From Mytilinidion resinicola (Eukaryota; Ascomycota; Dothideomycetes; Mytilinidiales; Mytilinidiaceae): 64,000 nucleotides of DNA. Positions 1 to 11,556 of the stretch are shown here, in pieces. Location of the stretch: contig NW_022985453.1 of assembly GCF_010093595.1 (NCBI RefSeq), forward strand, positions 645,745 to 709,744, in the 5' to 3' direction. Under the pieces are notes generated by a model. That model saw only the letters and a program-made list of their open reading frames with translations. It made no database searches and had not been told where the DNA came from. The position numbers and the translations under genes are program-made. Each line of letters starts with the position of its first letter. Position 1 is the first letter of the stretch.

Positions 1-19
1 AGTTGATATGGCCCTGGCG

Positions 20-475
20 ATATGCTGACAAAAGTATGTACTTATCATGCCCGTTTCCCCCAAATGATTTCTTTCACGGTGCTTCGTCATGAGTCTGTGC
101 GCTTTCTTGCCGCCGTTAGGAGTGCTTCATGAGGCTTTCGAGGATCTGGACGGGATGCGGATGAAGCGTTCTGGACAACCGGTAAACTTGGTGGTCCACC
201 TCAGACGGCCGCAGCCCGGGAAAGCACATATACAGCGATATGCTGACAAAAAGTATGTACCTCTCATGCCCCTCCCCCAGATGTCTGTCTTGGTTTGTGA
301 TTGATGTGCTGCACTACGATGCTTCTTCATGGGTCTGTACATTTTCTTGCCGCCGTCATTAGTGCTTCAACCCAACTTCAAGTCTCTGAACCATCTCCAA
401 ATTCGTCGCTCTGAACAACCTTTCAACTTTGTGAGCCACTCAGACGGCCGCGGCCCGCGATAACACGAGTCTAAA
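20..475. repeat. Degenerate tandem repeat, about 220-bp unit, two copies
   Basis: Two adjacent copies start with the same words (CGATATGCTGACAAAA...GTATGTAC, near 20 and 237). Both continue through a shared GGGTCTGT/GAGTCTGT...TTCTTGCCGCCGT segment, an AACAACC box and a CTCAGACGGCCGC...GCCCG box. The copies have diverged by many point changes and no protein reading is convincing. A shortened third piece continues into the dispersed repeat at 535-690. It is probably an old repeat-element remnant. Confidence 0.6.
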
Positions 476-534
476 GATCTCTGCGAATATCTTACCGCAC
501 GCTAGGTAGGGATGGAAGGCGGCACAACCAGTGC

Positions 535-690
535 CTTGCCATAGGTATCCGTACACTTTCCTACCACTGTCTGTGGGGCTTCAACCTACTAATAGAAACC
601 GGGGGCGGCGGACACACTTCCAATCTGCGTGCACTCTGTTGACGCTGTTTGGGGTGGCCTCGCGAGATTACCGGGTTTCTAAAATGCTAA
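535..690 (+). repeat. Dispersed repeat, copy A
   Basis: This stretch aligns with 19044-19185 over about 140 bases. Shared blocks are ATCCGTACACTTTCCT, CCACTGTCTGTG, ACACTTC.AATCTGCGTG and GCCTC.CGAG. A third, rearranged copy lies at 36885-37040. It is non-coding and unclassified. Confidence 0.6.
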
Positions 691-882
691 TTTTCTCGCT
701 TTTTTAGAAGGCTAGAAATAGTATAGGGCTTGTCACGCGGTAGTAGATGACTGTACGGGTTTGTATGGTAAGGTGTTGCGCTTTTAATGGGGCATTGAAG
801 GCTTTTGTTTGGTGTGGGAAGTGATGAATGCACGTGAGGAGATGGTTTATCACATGCTGGCTAGGTTTCGGGGGTATATGTA

Positions 883-1776
883 GGACGAGCCTACTCATCA
901 CCCCCCTTTTTGCTGCATATCACCCCCCCTAGATTTAGCCTAGCTCCGGCCCGTATTCATATTGTTCCACTAATTATATTCACTCGCTTGTTGGATGCGT
1001 AAAACGGCAAGGCTATACAAAACGGTAAGGCTATACAAATCGGAAAGGATGTATACACAAACTGGAGTGGTGGAGGACCAGGATCACGTGGAGGAACGTC
1101 GCATCTCCGGCGAGCTTGTAAGACTACTGCTTGCGCACAACAAGATCAGAGTGTTGTAGGTGGGCAGGAACCAACACAATCGATGCAGATTGCGACACCG
1201 GCCAGCTAAAATTACTATGGCAGGTGTTTTTACAGGCACGCCGGCGGTCGAGCGGACCATTGTCGTATTCAACAATCCTGTACAGTTCACAAATACAGCA
1301 CCGGACCTCTCCGCCGGACAAGCAGGCACTCTAACAGCAACCCAGGGCTCTATTTCCTTAGTCCCCGACAGTCAAACAGCCTTTGAGGATGGCCCTCTGT
1401 CTACTCCTGAGGAAGAAGCTGTTCGTGGTGAAGGAGATTTTCAGGTGTAAGACCTCGGTACAATGCTGTATACGGCGTTCCTTTCAATTAGCAATTGAGA
1501 GATGGCCATCTGGGCGCTTTCCGCTTCTAGACTAGCTAGAGTAGACAGAGTGAATAGACTAATAGACTGTTGTTGTATATATATACATCCTTTCCAATTT
1601 GTGTATACATCCTTTCCGATTTGTATAGCCTTACCGTTTTGTATAGCCTTGCCGTTTTACGCATCCAACAAGCGAGTGAATATAATTAGTGGAACAATAT
1701 GAATACGGGCCGGAGCTAGGCTAAATCTAGGGGGGGTGATATGCAGCAAAAAGGGGGGTGATGAGTAGGCTCGTCC
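883..1776. mobile_element. Non-autonomous DNA transposon with 179-bp perfect TIRs (MULE-like), copy 1
   Basis: The 894-bp element begins and ends with GGACGAGCC / GGCTCGTCC. It is flanked by an exact 8-bp target duplication TATATGTA at 875-882 and 1777-1784. The inverted repeats, 883-1061 and 1598-1776, are identical over 179 bases. Near their inner ends three short direct repeats (AAAACGGCAAGGCTATAC-like) follow one another, as transposase-binding sites often do. No transposase is encoded. An open frame at 1160-1450 has no recognisable product. Long TIRs with an 8-bp duplication fit Mutator-like elements; hAT is the alternative. A diverged relative lies at 37089-37722. Confidence 0.9.
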
Positions 1777-1784
1777 TATATGTA

Positions 1785-2689
1785 TTCTCAGAAGGTTTTC
1801 GCTGGAGGACAAGGAAGCGGGTTCTGGTTCACCAAAAGAAGGGAGGATGGGAACCATGGGACTTTGGTGATCAACTCTTGCTCAGTAAGGTTGGATGTGA
1901 AGGAATGGGGTGCACTGGTACAAAATGAACCGTCAGCGATTCAATGGAGGCGAGGACTGGTGTCGTTGAGACTTGCACAGTGGGAACCTGGCATGATAAT
2001 GGTGGGCTTTGAGTTTCGTTGGTGCTACGGCATGTTTCTAGTCGGTTATATTATATCCATTATCAAATTTCAAGGGAGATCTGAGGTAATTCTGTATGAT
2101 CATGTTTACAACCATCACTCTCCGATACCCCTCCGCCATCTCCACACACCCCGAGAAGTCCTCCGCCATGAAATTTCGAGTGTAGTAATTGATCCGTCCC
2201 CTCCACTCCTCCATGGGTCATTATCATCAAATCTTTTGATCCAACACAAGTCCACACAACAGAGCCGTGAAACGGCTCTGTTGGAGTTTTTGCAACGCAC
2301 ATCGTTTCCGGCGTTATGCTGGTTTGAACCCCCTCTTGCCTTTCCCCTCCCATGAAGGAAGAATGGCTGAACGGCCGCGAACATTTTTTATACCCTCTGA
2401 CCGGAGGAACTGACGCCGAGGCCGGTTCACATGCATGCATGGGAACAAGTCACAGGACATGAGCTTGGGTATTGTTTGATATGTTTGAAATTTGCTATCT
2501 ATGCTATCTCAAGCAGAAAACCTCGTCTTACATCCCGCGTCATAAGCTTTCAACTCGTCTATCTGCAATACCACCGATGTTTTCATCTCTTCTTTCATCT
2601 TCTCCTCAAGCAGATCGAATTCGTCCCAAGGTCTATGAAGCCCAGCCCAATACCGGTGATCGATTCGAAACTCTTCTTAATCACGTAGT
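1785..2689. other. Intergenic; no gene seen
   Basis: Open frames here are short, overlap on both strands and show no family features. The first of them runs out of the transposon end. The only structure I see is the hairpin at 2257-2283. Confidence 0.6.
2257..2283. repeat. Perfect 12-bp hairpin
   Basis: CAACAGAGCCGT is followed by GAA and then its exact reverse complement ACGGCTCTGTTG. There is no T-run after it and no adjacent gene end, so it is not an obvious terminator. Function unknown. Confidence 0.7.
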
Positions 2690-3400
2690 CAAAGCAGAAC
2701 CGCACCGTGTCCGAGCAGTCACGCATGCATCCGGAGAAGCAGGCCACTTTGGGGATTTTCTAGATGTGTCAAGAGGAGCCACCACGGTGGATGAACTGTT
2801 CTGGCATGGTGTTCGAGAACTCGAAGTCCAGTGCAGCTGCAATACGCAGCGTTTCCAGGTCTGCGAGTATATTTGTGGGTGGCAAGTCGTTGCAGTAGGA
2901 CTTGAAAGGCTCGATGTCAGCAAAGCAGTGGCGGTTATTGATTCATTTGAATCGATGGCGAGCGAAGAGTCGCTTTTTAGCGTCTTCCCGGTCGCTGTCG
3001 AGGTTTCGTCGGCGAGGTGAGTGGAGATAGGCCGTTGTGGAGGGGGCGATGGGGAAGTCGTTTGTAGGGTACTTCGAGACGACGGTTGCCAGTTCATTCA
3101 TGTTGTAGGTTAGGAGTCTTTCGGTGGCAGTCCACTCGATGGGAAACGGATCCGTGGATATGGCTCCAATGGTGGTGATGTCTAGTCGGGAGAGCTGCAG
3201 CATGTAGTACCAAAGTTGCTCGAAGGCGTAGGTAGCTGTCGAGTTCTCTAGCTGGGTTATCTTGTCGTTAGCTTGTGACGAAAGCAATAATTCCCTGTTA
3301 TGTCTCGATGGTCTTGGATAACCAGGCTTTGAATTTGTCGTCTCCGCCGGTTTCGGCCAACTCGTCGAAGATAGTCATCTTCTCGGCAAGCCAAATTCGG
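2690..3400 (-). pseudogene. Decayed APH-family phosphotransferase
   Basis: Reading leftward from about 3385, a start (MTIFDELAETGGDDKFKAWL) is followed at once by a stop after WLSKTIET. The frame then resumes with TYAFEQLWYYMLQLSRLDI, PIEWTATERLLTYNMNELATV and RLFARHRFK. A further frame change leads to the active-site region PPTNILADLETLRIAAALDF and EFSNTMPEQF. These are the hallmarks of fungal aminoglycoside-phosphotransferase-like kinases, including the N of the catalytic loop and the D of the metal site. The catalytic HxD is lost, stops interrupt the frame, and at least two frame changes are needed. It is therefore a relic; an intact but different APH gene lies at 22426-23822. Confidence 0.7.
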
Positions 3401-3770
3401 GTTGATGGGGCGATTGGACATTAAAGGTAGTTGTGTAGCCAGAGAATATAAATCAGAGATATGTAAAGGGTGCTCTGTACGTGCAAAAAAAGGTGCTCAA
3501 AATGTAACGTAGTGTACTGCAAGGTCGGCGTGGGCGCCAACTGAGGACGAGTAGAATAGCACCCCGTTCCTTGTACGAGAAGTCGGAAAATTATGCTGTA
3601 ACCATTTGACTCGGTATTTGTCGAAGATCTGCGTTGCATATCGGGAAAGGATGGAGTATGTCGATGCTAAGTGAGCGAAAGATCCATCCCGAGGCCAGGG
3701 GAATGGAGGGACGCCCGCGGGAGTGTATGTACATCCGATGCGATGACGACCGCCGCACTCAATTTGGAGT

Positions 3771-4259
3771 TCAGATGAGCTTCTGATATCCTCGCAAATT
3801 TGTGTCCTTCTTTCTATGCGCTTTTTGGTTGCTCCCAAACGGCTGTAGTGTCGATCCCAAACTCTTCTTGACTCGCTTCAAGGCTCGTCGCAGAGATGCA
3901 CACGTGGAGTCCTGGCCGGAGTCGTGTTCAGACACCAACGGTGTAGAAACACTCGTAGCGTCTTGGATTACCGGTTCAGCTGTTTCCATCTCCTCGCGGA
4001 ATTGGCTCTGATTCTTGGGGTTCTGGGAGACGCCTAGAAGTACGGGCTCATCGGGTAGTGGTTGCTGGGAGTAGTGGCCTTGCGAGTATGCTGGGATGAA
4101 GCGCTCTTGATGCACAGACTGGATATTGCGTGCGTATGAGAGGAGATCGGCGTTGGACTTAGTAGCTGCCTCTTGATAGGAGACGCTGTGGTCATATGTC
4201 GATGGGTTCGAGATTTCCGAAACGGTGCGCAAAAGACGAAGGGTGACCTCATCTACCAT
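3771..4259 (-). CDS. Hypothetical protein, 162 aa
   Basis: A single open frame of 162 codons starts MVDEVTLRLLRTVSEIS and ends in a basic tail (RRALKRVKKSLGSTL...AHRKKD). It is hydrophilic, with Ser/Gln/Glu-rich stretches and no signal peptide, membrane segment or motif I recognise. It lies just upstream, on the same strand, of the dead APH gene and could belong to the same decayed locus. The length and the basic tail are the only support for a gene; it may be a chance frame. Confidence 0.3.
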   Translation of the reverse strand: MVDEVTLRLLRTVSEISNPSTYDHSVSYQEAATKSNADLLSYARNIQSVHQERFIPAYSQGHYSQQPLPDEPVLLGVSQNPKNQSQFREEMETAEPVIQDATSVSTPLVSEHDSGQDSTCASLRRALKRVKKSLGSTLQPFGSNQKAHRKKDTNLRGYQKLI

Positions 4260-5203
4260 CTTTTGTCGAGTCTTTGAAAGTTTGGGAAACAGTTTAGGGT
4301 ACTCTGAGACACTCTGGTGTGTGTGTTTGTCGGTTGTCAGAAAGGGGTTGTGGTTGAAGCGGTGTTCTGGTGTCAGCGGTTCTGTCAGGCCTTGGGGGGG
4401 GGGGCTTGGCGCTGACTGGTGGTGAGCGTATAAGTAGCTGGCAGTTGGGAATCAAGATCGGTTCTCAATTCACACTCTTTTGTGGCGCCGTTGGTAAAGC
4501 CAGCTGCCCGGCTTTACAGGTTCTTTGTGTATGTCTGAAGCAAGAGAAAAAGGAGCAAGACGCAAGGTGGAAGATATGAGTGTGCGCTTAGATAATCGGT
4601 TCGTTCCATGGTTAGACTTCTATATGCGTAGACCTATCCAAGTTGTTCTTTTTCTAATCGGTAGATGTGATCCATGGATTCAGCTTTCCGTGGACCATGG
4701 AACCGAGAGCTCCACGATTCTCCATCTCCATAAATGTCCGCAAAGAGAAGACTGTAAAGCAAACATATAACATAGTCGAAGACACAAGGCAAAAAGCAGT
4801 CGTTGTAATAGAGGTGAGGAGACGAAGACTGAAGCCACGAAAGAACGACATGCAGTGGCCATGAGAAGTGAGCAAAGAAGTTAGACACGACTTATTTTCG
4901 ATGCTCTCTTAGCAGGGCACAAGGACCTGAGGACGTCGCCTGGATATGTATCATATGTTTTGTCTTTCAATCTTTAGAGAAGGAGAATGTCGAACGTCAG
5001 GACGTTCACTTGAGCCGAAGGGACTCACGAGCCGGTGGCGCCAGGCAAGAAGCAGGATAGCGTTATTCGGGTATAGTTGATCAACAGCATGATCTCCTCT
5101 TACTCATCATCAAACAAACCTCAAAGTCCTCATTAAAAATCCACTCTCAAACGGTGGACACATCTTATCCATAAGTGTGCTCGATGTTGTTTCGAATAGC
5201 GAG
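4260..5203. other. Intergenic; upstream region of the Zn2Cys6 gene
   Basis: No gene or repeat was recognised. A G-run lies near 4395. Overlapping short frames near 4630-4890 occur on both strands and look like chance. Confidence 0.6.
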
Positions 5204-7372
5204 ATGGATTCCAATGCGGTAGAACTGCAAAACTCCTACGAAATCTCTACTACGTTCGAATTACCTTGCACAATTTGCCGACGAAGGAAAGTGCGATGCT
5301 CGAAAACCCTTCCATGCAACAACTGCGAGAGAGCCGGAGCGCCGTGTAGCTACGATGATGCAAAGCGGACTTCCCGTCGACCACCAAGACATGCAGAACT
5401 GAGCACACGTCTGGCAAGAGTGGAGTCTTTGGTAAGAAGTACTAGCCAGCACACTAAGCAAAGTAATTCCACTACAGCTAGTGAACGTGGGTCCATGGAT
5501 GCGGCCCTCGAGTCTGATCCGACTATGGAAAGCTTAGTGAAGCGTCTAGAGCACAAGCACCGATCGCAGCTCACAACTCCCGATCCAAACTCAAAGCGTG
5601 GAAAGCTAGCCTATGTCGAAGGGAGCTCACGGAGCATCCAAACAAGATTCTGGGCTGGATTGTATGAAGAGGTGCGTTTCCCTCTTCATTTTTCTAGCAG
5701 GTTCCGAGTATCAGAGGACTAAATCCCGCTGTCTACAAGATCCTAAATCTCAAGTACCTCTTGGAAGAAGAGCAGCCTTCGGCACTCAATTTCTTGTTTC
5801 CCGAGACCATCCCAACTTCATTATATGAACAGACTCCTATATCCCAAGTCCACAGCGATCTCTTAGTGCGCTCTTTCATACAAAACGTGGACCCTTTTCT
5901 TCGGATCTTACACAAACCGAGACTATTACTCGAGCTCAACTATGTCAGGCGGGGCATATTACGTGATGGGGACGATTTCGAGTGTCAGCTCCATGTCATT
6001 TATGCACTGGGAACGATACCGATGACGGACGATGAATGTATATTTCAGTTTGGAGTAGAGAAGTCCATTTTGATGAGCAACCTGAAGGCCGCAGCGGAGA
6101 GGGCACTATCCCGGTTGAATATCACATCAAGTCACAAGATCAGAAGTCTTCAAACCCTGTTGTTATACATCGTAAGCTCCTCGCTCCTTCAAATTGCCGA
6201 TGAAATGGTCGGGTGCGGTAAAGATATGAGGACTAGTGATAACGTGGAGATGTCTAGACCCTCCTCTTCTGGACCGGGAACATCACCCAAGCTAGTGGTC
6301 TCCTTGGGCTCGCCGTTCGTTTTGCCCAACGGGTAGGCATCCACAAAGACGGAGAGCGCTTCAAACTTTCGCCCTGGAGAGTAGAGATGCGACGTCGCAT
6401 GTGGCACCACATCCTCCTGATAGACACTTGGTGTATGGAACACGAGGGCGCCGAGAGCATGATACTTGCTGAATCTTCAGACAACACTCTTCCTCAAAAT
6501 TCGAATGACGCAAGCTGGGATGCTTGCGAGTTTGCGCTGGAAGGACCTACCCCCTCAACACAATTTACGGATATGACCGGGGTTCTAGTCCAGTTCGAGC
6601 TTGCTTTAGTGTCCAGGACTATCCTGGAAGGGTCGCTTGCCAGTGGTGAAATCGAGGCTTCTTTTCAATTTCAAAAAGAGCTGGTATCGCAAGCAAGGGA
6701 GAGGCTCGATGCGGTGTACTTACGTGATCTAGATGTGAGGCAACCGTCGCAGAAAATCATCAAAGACTTGACTACCCTCGCATATGAACGGCTTTTCTTT
6801 GCCATTCACCAGCCCCTCTTCAAGCATGGACAAGGCGGGGAGTTGGGAACTCCAGAACTCCGATCTGAGTAAGTCATCCTCCCTTGGTACGCTCTACCCT
6901 ACTCACTACTTCTTCCGCCAGGCTATTCGATCGAGCAATTGCGTACTGCGAGACTGTGCAACGTCTCCAAGACGAATATGCTCCTCACCATCTCGACTGG
7001 ATCTTTGTCCGGGCGTTCTTTTGGGATTCGGTCGCGATAATGCTCACGACTTTGACGAGGGAGCATGCTCATGGCTCTACGGCTCAAGGACAACGAGCTT
7101 ATAGGAGGATCGAACGCCTCTTCCAATATCGACAGTCCATTGATTACTTGGCCGGGAATGGCAATCTTTGGAAGCCTTTATTGCAGCTTTGGGAAGGGCT
7201 GCAAGCCCTCGAGAATGATGGCTCGGAGAGACACGACGTAGATGTCCTGGGGGATCTCAACGGATGGCCTGTGGATAGCGTCAATCTGGACTTTGATATC
7301 GATTCCGCATTTCCGTTCGATGTGCCTATGGGATCTGGTGGGGCAGATTTAGCAATGCATAGCCTTGAATAG
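5204..7372 (+). CDS. Zn(II)2Cys6 transcription factor with fungal-specific regulatory domain
   Basis: The protein starts at MDSNAVELQNS; the upstream in-frame codon is GTG, not ATG. Residues about 21-50 carry the binuclear zinc cluster CX2CX6CX5CX2CX6C (CTICRRRKVRC...CNNCERAGAPC), which binds DNA, followed by a basic linker. The rest matches the Fungal_trans middle-homology region: VRSFIQNVDPFLRILHKPRL, then GLLGLAVRFAQRVGIHKDG and EMRRRMWHHILLIDTW. Introns 6172-6257 (phase 0) and 6869-6921 (phase 2) join cleanly. The first intron (about 5672-5716) is certain in place but not exactly resolved, because no canonical pair over 45 nt keeps frame. It is probably a nuclear pathway regulator. The divergent-looking SDR gene downstream is a possible target, but nothing here proves it. 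Confidence 0.9.
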
Positions 7373-7991
7373 ATTAGATTTTAGTACTACTGTCCATGTT
7401 GAACCACTCATTTATGTATATATAATTTGACATAGAGCCTTGTCATAGGTCTGCGTAGACCTTACTGACGTTGCTTGTGAGGTTTAACGTGTAGAATACT
7501 TAGAGATCAGAGCGAGATGGAAGTTCCTTAAAAGCCCCCCAGCAACAGCGATAAGAGCACTTACGCAAATCTACGGTTAGGCACTGTACCATAATCATCC
7601 TATCTCTTTTTAAGGGACGTTCTCGTTCGCCGAGCGAACAATAGCGTCGCCGTGCATTTCGCTGCCAAGCATTTCGGCGAACAACTTCAGCGAGCGAGCG
7701 AGCGAAGGACCCACGGGGTATGTCAAGCAACCCACGAATAAGATGCATATGAGGGGCTTGGTAATTCACGAGAGTGAGTCAGTCTTATTAATCCCAAGGG
7801 AAGCGAATAGTAATAGAATAAGTTGTAAAATATTAGAATCCATAGAGGAGTAAGTACATAAACCCCTCCGACCAGCCAGCAATCAAAAATACGCTCATCA
7901 TCAAGAAGTATTTAGCATAAGATCCCCCTCAACTTGGCTTCTTATCACCCTACCACCTATCGTCTGTGCCTCACTACTTCTCAACGCAAAA
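7373..7991. other. Intergenic; no gene seen
   Basis: This holds the 3' region of the Zn2Cys6 gene and the promoter of the SDR gene. A GCGA-rich tract (GCGAGCGAGCGAGCGA near 7692) is the only local feature. The minus-strand open frame at 7500-7769 has no family signal. Confidence 0.6.
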
Positions 7992-9305
7992 ATGAGCCCA
8001 AGAATCTTCATCACGGGAGTGACCGGTAAGATTATAATCCGCTATGCAAATTCAACTCTAACCACCACAATTATTTAGGGTACATCGGAGGACATCTTCT
8101 TCGCCCTCTTCTAGAGGCTCACCCCGAGTATGAGATTGCTGCCCTGGTCCGGAATGAAGCACAAGCCCAAGCTGTAAAGGCGGCTTACCCAGCGGTTCAA
8201 ACCGTCTTGGGCGATCTGGACAACGACCAAGTCCTTCAATTGGAGGCGAGTAAAGCAGATGTGGTTCTGAGTATGTGTATGATCAAATTTGAAATGTAGT
8301 TGTATTGACATGTAGACAGACCTTGCCTCTGCGGACCATATCGCAGGTGCCGTCTCCCTTATCAAAGGGATTGCGGGAAGCCAAAAGAACGCCAAGTTCG
8401 TCCATATCTCGGGAACCGGAATCCTGGGAGATACGTCTACCGGCGCGGGAAACAAGTCCGAGAAGGTGTACAATGATCTGTCTTCCACGGACATCGGAGA
8501 GATCCTTTCGTTCGACCTCACGCACATCCACCGCGATGTGGAAGAGGCGGTCATTTCTGCTGCTAAAGAGCATGGCGTTACCGCTGCGATCATCAGCCCT
8601 CCAATGATCTACGGTGTTGGTGCCGGGCCGGTCAAGAAGCGAAGCATCCAGGTTCCGGTCCTGATCGAGAATGTATGTGGTTGTCCCATGAGTTGTAAGA
8701 GCCGAGCTAATTTTGCCAAGGTCTTGAAAAGAGGAAAGGGTTTCCAGGTCTTGGAAGGAAACAACATCTGGAATAGTAGGTCTTGCGAAGCTGCTCCGTT
8801 ATATATTTGCTTCGAATCTTGACTAACTGGTTGAAGGTGTTCATATTGACGATTTGGCGAGCGCGATTATTCTCCTCACCGAAGAGGCACTTAAAGGGCT
8901 AGAGAGCAAGGCTGCTTGGCTCCCGGGAGGATATTACTTCACTGAGAATAATGAATTTGTGAGTCTAGTGCCTGATAAACGTGTGCCCAACTCCACTTGG
9001 CAGTAGCTAACCACTATGAACAGCGCTGGGGAGACATCAGCGAAGCTGTGGCTAAGATCGCTTACGGCAAAGGTCTGATCAATTCCGCTGAGGTCGACAA
9101 GATGTCTCCTGACAAGGTGACTGAAATGCATCCTTGGGGTACTATCCTTTGGGGCACAAACTCTCGCGGCTCTGCTGAACGCTTGCGGGCTCTGGGATGG
9201 AAGACATCTGGCAAAAGTATCGCCGACAGCTTACCGGCTATGGTTGACTTTGAGGCGGCCGCTAATGAAGGGCAAAGGCAGAAATTGACGTTTGCCGATA
9301 AGTAG
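7992..9305 (+). CDS. Atypical short-chain dehydrogenase / NAD(P)-dependent epimerase-like oxidoreductase
   Basis: Six exons (7992-8025, 8079-8270, 8320-8672, 8721-8775, 8837-8958, 9024-9305) give 345 aa with no leftover bases. The N-terminus has the Rossmann nucleotide-binding motif FITGVTGYIGGHLL. It is followed by LVRNEAQAQAV, a DLDND acid stretch, VVLNLASADH, FVHISGTGILGD and the VHIDDLASAIILL segment typical of extended or atypical SDRs. No YxxxK is obvious, as in the atypical group. The fungal relatives I know of (YLL056C-type and NmrA-like proteins) are mostly of unknown substrate. It is likely a soluble cytosolic NAD(P)-binding oxidoreductase or epimerase; no substrate can be named. 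Confidence 0.85.
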
Positions 9306-10122
9306 AGGATCATATTTAGATATATGGGTGTATTGATGGAGAAGGCGGTATTGAAAGAAGGGCGATAGTTGTAACGAGCGAAACTACTCATGGATTTTTC
9401 TATAAGACGTTAACAGCCCAAGCCACTAAAAGAGCTTATTGCAAAAACATTGGCAATTCATAAACGCCAGCGCCAAAGCGCCAGCTCGCTGACATCTCTG
9501 GTGCCAGCTATCGTATATGTACGGGTCAGAACACCTTCACCGCCCCCATCGCTGCTAGGTAGGGCTGAGTGCGCGCGTCCTCGCTTTTGTCATCTTTTTT
9601 GATCCACGCGGCTGCTGGCACAAGACTCCAGACGACTTCCGATTACGGTACTGGATCCACCCACTGCCTCGGGCACACTCGAAGTGGCTGCCTTGTTACG
9701 ACTAGGAAGAGCCAACTAGCCCCCACTACCCACTAGCGAGGACGACCTGTTCGATCTTGGCGTGCGCCGGGCGTCGAGGATGTCATGGGAGGACAAAGTC
9801 TGCGGGCGCGTGCCGTGAGGAAAGAGGGGGAAAGAGGGAGTAAGACCAAGGTAGCGCGGAGAACTGTCGTGGAGAACTATCGTGGAGAACTTACGTGTCT
9901 TCTGTACGTTGAGCTATACATATGGAATTTAGCTTTCGACCTCGCTTTTTGCTGTAGGTGTTTCGGATGTTAGGCATGGAGTCTGCGTGATAGAAATGGC
10001 TGCTGAAGTTGGAAGGAGACGGAGACATCACGAAGATTTCCAAGAAATCGCGGTGTCGTGATGATTGGAGTGCTCAATTGATGTTTCTGAGGCTGAAAAT
10101 TTTCGATAGGTTTGAGTTTGGT

Positions 10123-10128
10123 CACGTG
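10123..10128. promoter_or_regulatory. CACGTG box upstream of RPS23
   Basis: A palindromic E-box in the context GGTCACGTGCC lies about 200 bases before the RPS23 start. Such sites bind bHLH factors (Cbf1/Tye7 type). The role here is inference from position. Confidence 0.35.
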
Positions 10129-10253
10129 CCTCGGCGATCGGAGCCATTTCTCCGAGACGACGCAATTCGCTCGTGTCTGCCCACACTCTAAGCGAAAATC
10201 GACTGAGCAAGACCTCACCGACGCCGCTTCATCCACAAACCCTCAATCAACCG

Positions 10254-10323
10254 GTACGCACGTAATCCACCCCGCTCCTGCTCGCTGCATCGACACCAAG
10301 CTGATCTCTCTCGCAAATTGTAG
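10254..10323 (+). other. Probable 5'-UTR intron of RPS23
   Basis: A good donor (GTACGC) and a TTGTAG acceptor lie five bases before the start codon context ACATCATGG. Ribosomal-protein genes of fungi often have leader introns. Transcript data would decide. Confidence 0.4.
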
Positions 10324-10328
10324 ACATC

Positions 10329-10885
10329 ATGGGTAAAGGAAAGCCAAGAGGTCTCAACGCCGCGCGCAAGCTGCGAAACCACCGCCGCGAGAATCGGTGG
10401 TCCGATCTCTCTTTCAAAAAGCGCCTCCTCGGCACTGCCTACAAGTCCTCGCCATTCGGAGGCTCCTCCCACGCCAAGGGAATCGTTCTCGAGAAGGTCG
10501 GTGTCGAGGCCAAGCAGCCCAACTCTGCCATCCGGAAGTGCGTGAGGGTGCAGTTGATCAAGAACGGAAAGAAGGTCACCGCTTTCGGTACGTTACAATG
10601 GGATATATTAGATGGGAGCAATTTGGAGTTCGTGCAGAGGCTAATGGGATGTTCAGTGCCAAATGACGGTTGCTTGAACTTCGTCGACGAGAACGACGAG
10701 GTCCTTCTAGCTGGTTTCGGTCGTAAGGGCAAGGCCAAGGGTGATATTCCTGGGTATGCTATTCCCGGTCACATTGGATTTCGCGATACTAATGAACGTC
10801 CAGTGTGCGATTCAAGGTCGTCAAGGTCTCCGGAGTCGGTCTCTCAGCGCTGTGGAAGGAGAAGAAGGAGAAGCCCAGGTCATAG
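10329..10885 (+). CDS. RPS23: 40S ribosomal protein S23 (uS12)
   Basis: Three exons (10329-10587, 10657-10753, 10804-10885) give exactly 145 aa, the normal eukaryotic length. The start is [20 protein letters not shown]. The decoding-centre loop [20 protein letters not shown] is intact, including the proline that is hydroxylated in other eukaryotes. The end is [20 protein letters not shown]. The protein sits at the interface of the small subunit and supports decoding accuracy. Introns are 69 and 50 nt. Confidence 0.98.
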
Positions 10886-11556
10886 GCGCTTTCTTAGTCC
10901 AAGATTGATGGTTCACACGATGGTCGAAGGGAAGCGGTCACAATGAAGGGGGCATTGGCCTCTGAGGTTGAAGGAGATGCTCTGGAGACACTTGGAGGCG
11001 TTACATGGATTGATAGTCTGGAAAAGAATGTTTGCTAAGGCGAATCTCATAAATGCTCCAAGACAACTCTTTCAATCAACTGGCTGACTGCTCTGAGATA
11101 TGCTGTTCCATGTATTAGTGCTCTCGCTATCCGATAGCCTGTTAGTTCTGTGAACTCAACACGCGCCTGGGAAATGATTTCGCATAACAATTGCACATTC
11201 ACGTAATCAACTATGGACTGCACCTAATTTCGTACAAAGAAGGAATATAACATGATCAGTTATTTTCGTCGAGCTCGTCCCTAAAGCTGTCTAATGATGC
11301 GTTTCGCTAGACGGGTTTAGCCAAGAGCAACTTGCGCGCCCTCGGCCTCTTTCTTTCGCGCTTTCGCTCATTAACACCAGCGGCGTGTCTAAGCGCGATT
11401 TTGAGTCAACTGCTAACCCATGTGCTAATCTGTGCAACATCACTTCACTATAAGTCACCGTGGTTTGCTTCGCAGGACCTCAATTGAACGCGCTTTCCTA
11501 GGATATCGCCCTCCAAGACTCTTCAATTGCTCAACCTCCTCACCTCCACAGTCTGC
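10886..11556. other. Intergenic; no gene seen
   Basis: This holds the 3' region of RPS23 and the upstream region of the DUF924 gene. No long open frame, repeat or RNA gene was recognised. Confidence 0.6.

Larger units (their letters stand above)
9306..10328. other. Intergenic; RPS23 promoter at its right end
   Basis: No protein gene was recognised. The right end has the 5' region of RPS23 with a CACGTG box and a likely 5'-UTR intron, listed separately. The plus-strand frame at 9785-9973 is rich in Arg/Lys/Gly and shows no family signal. Confidence 0.6.

Noticed and set aside
1160..1450. Gene inside the 883-1776 transposon
   Set aside because: The 96-codon frame has no transposase features, and the related element at 37089-37722 does not keep it open.
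1780..2355. 191-codon plus-strand frame after the transposon
   Set aside because: It begins at the end of the transposon, has overlapping frames on the other strand, and shows no domain or splice pattern.
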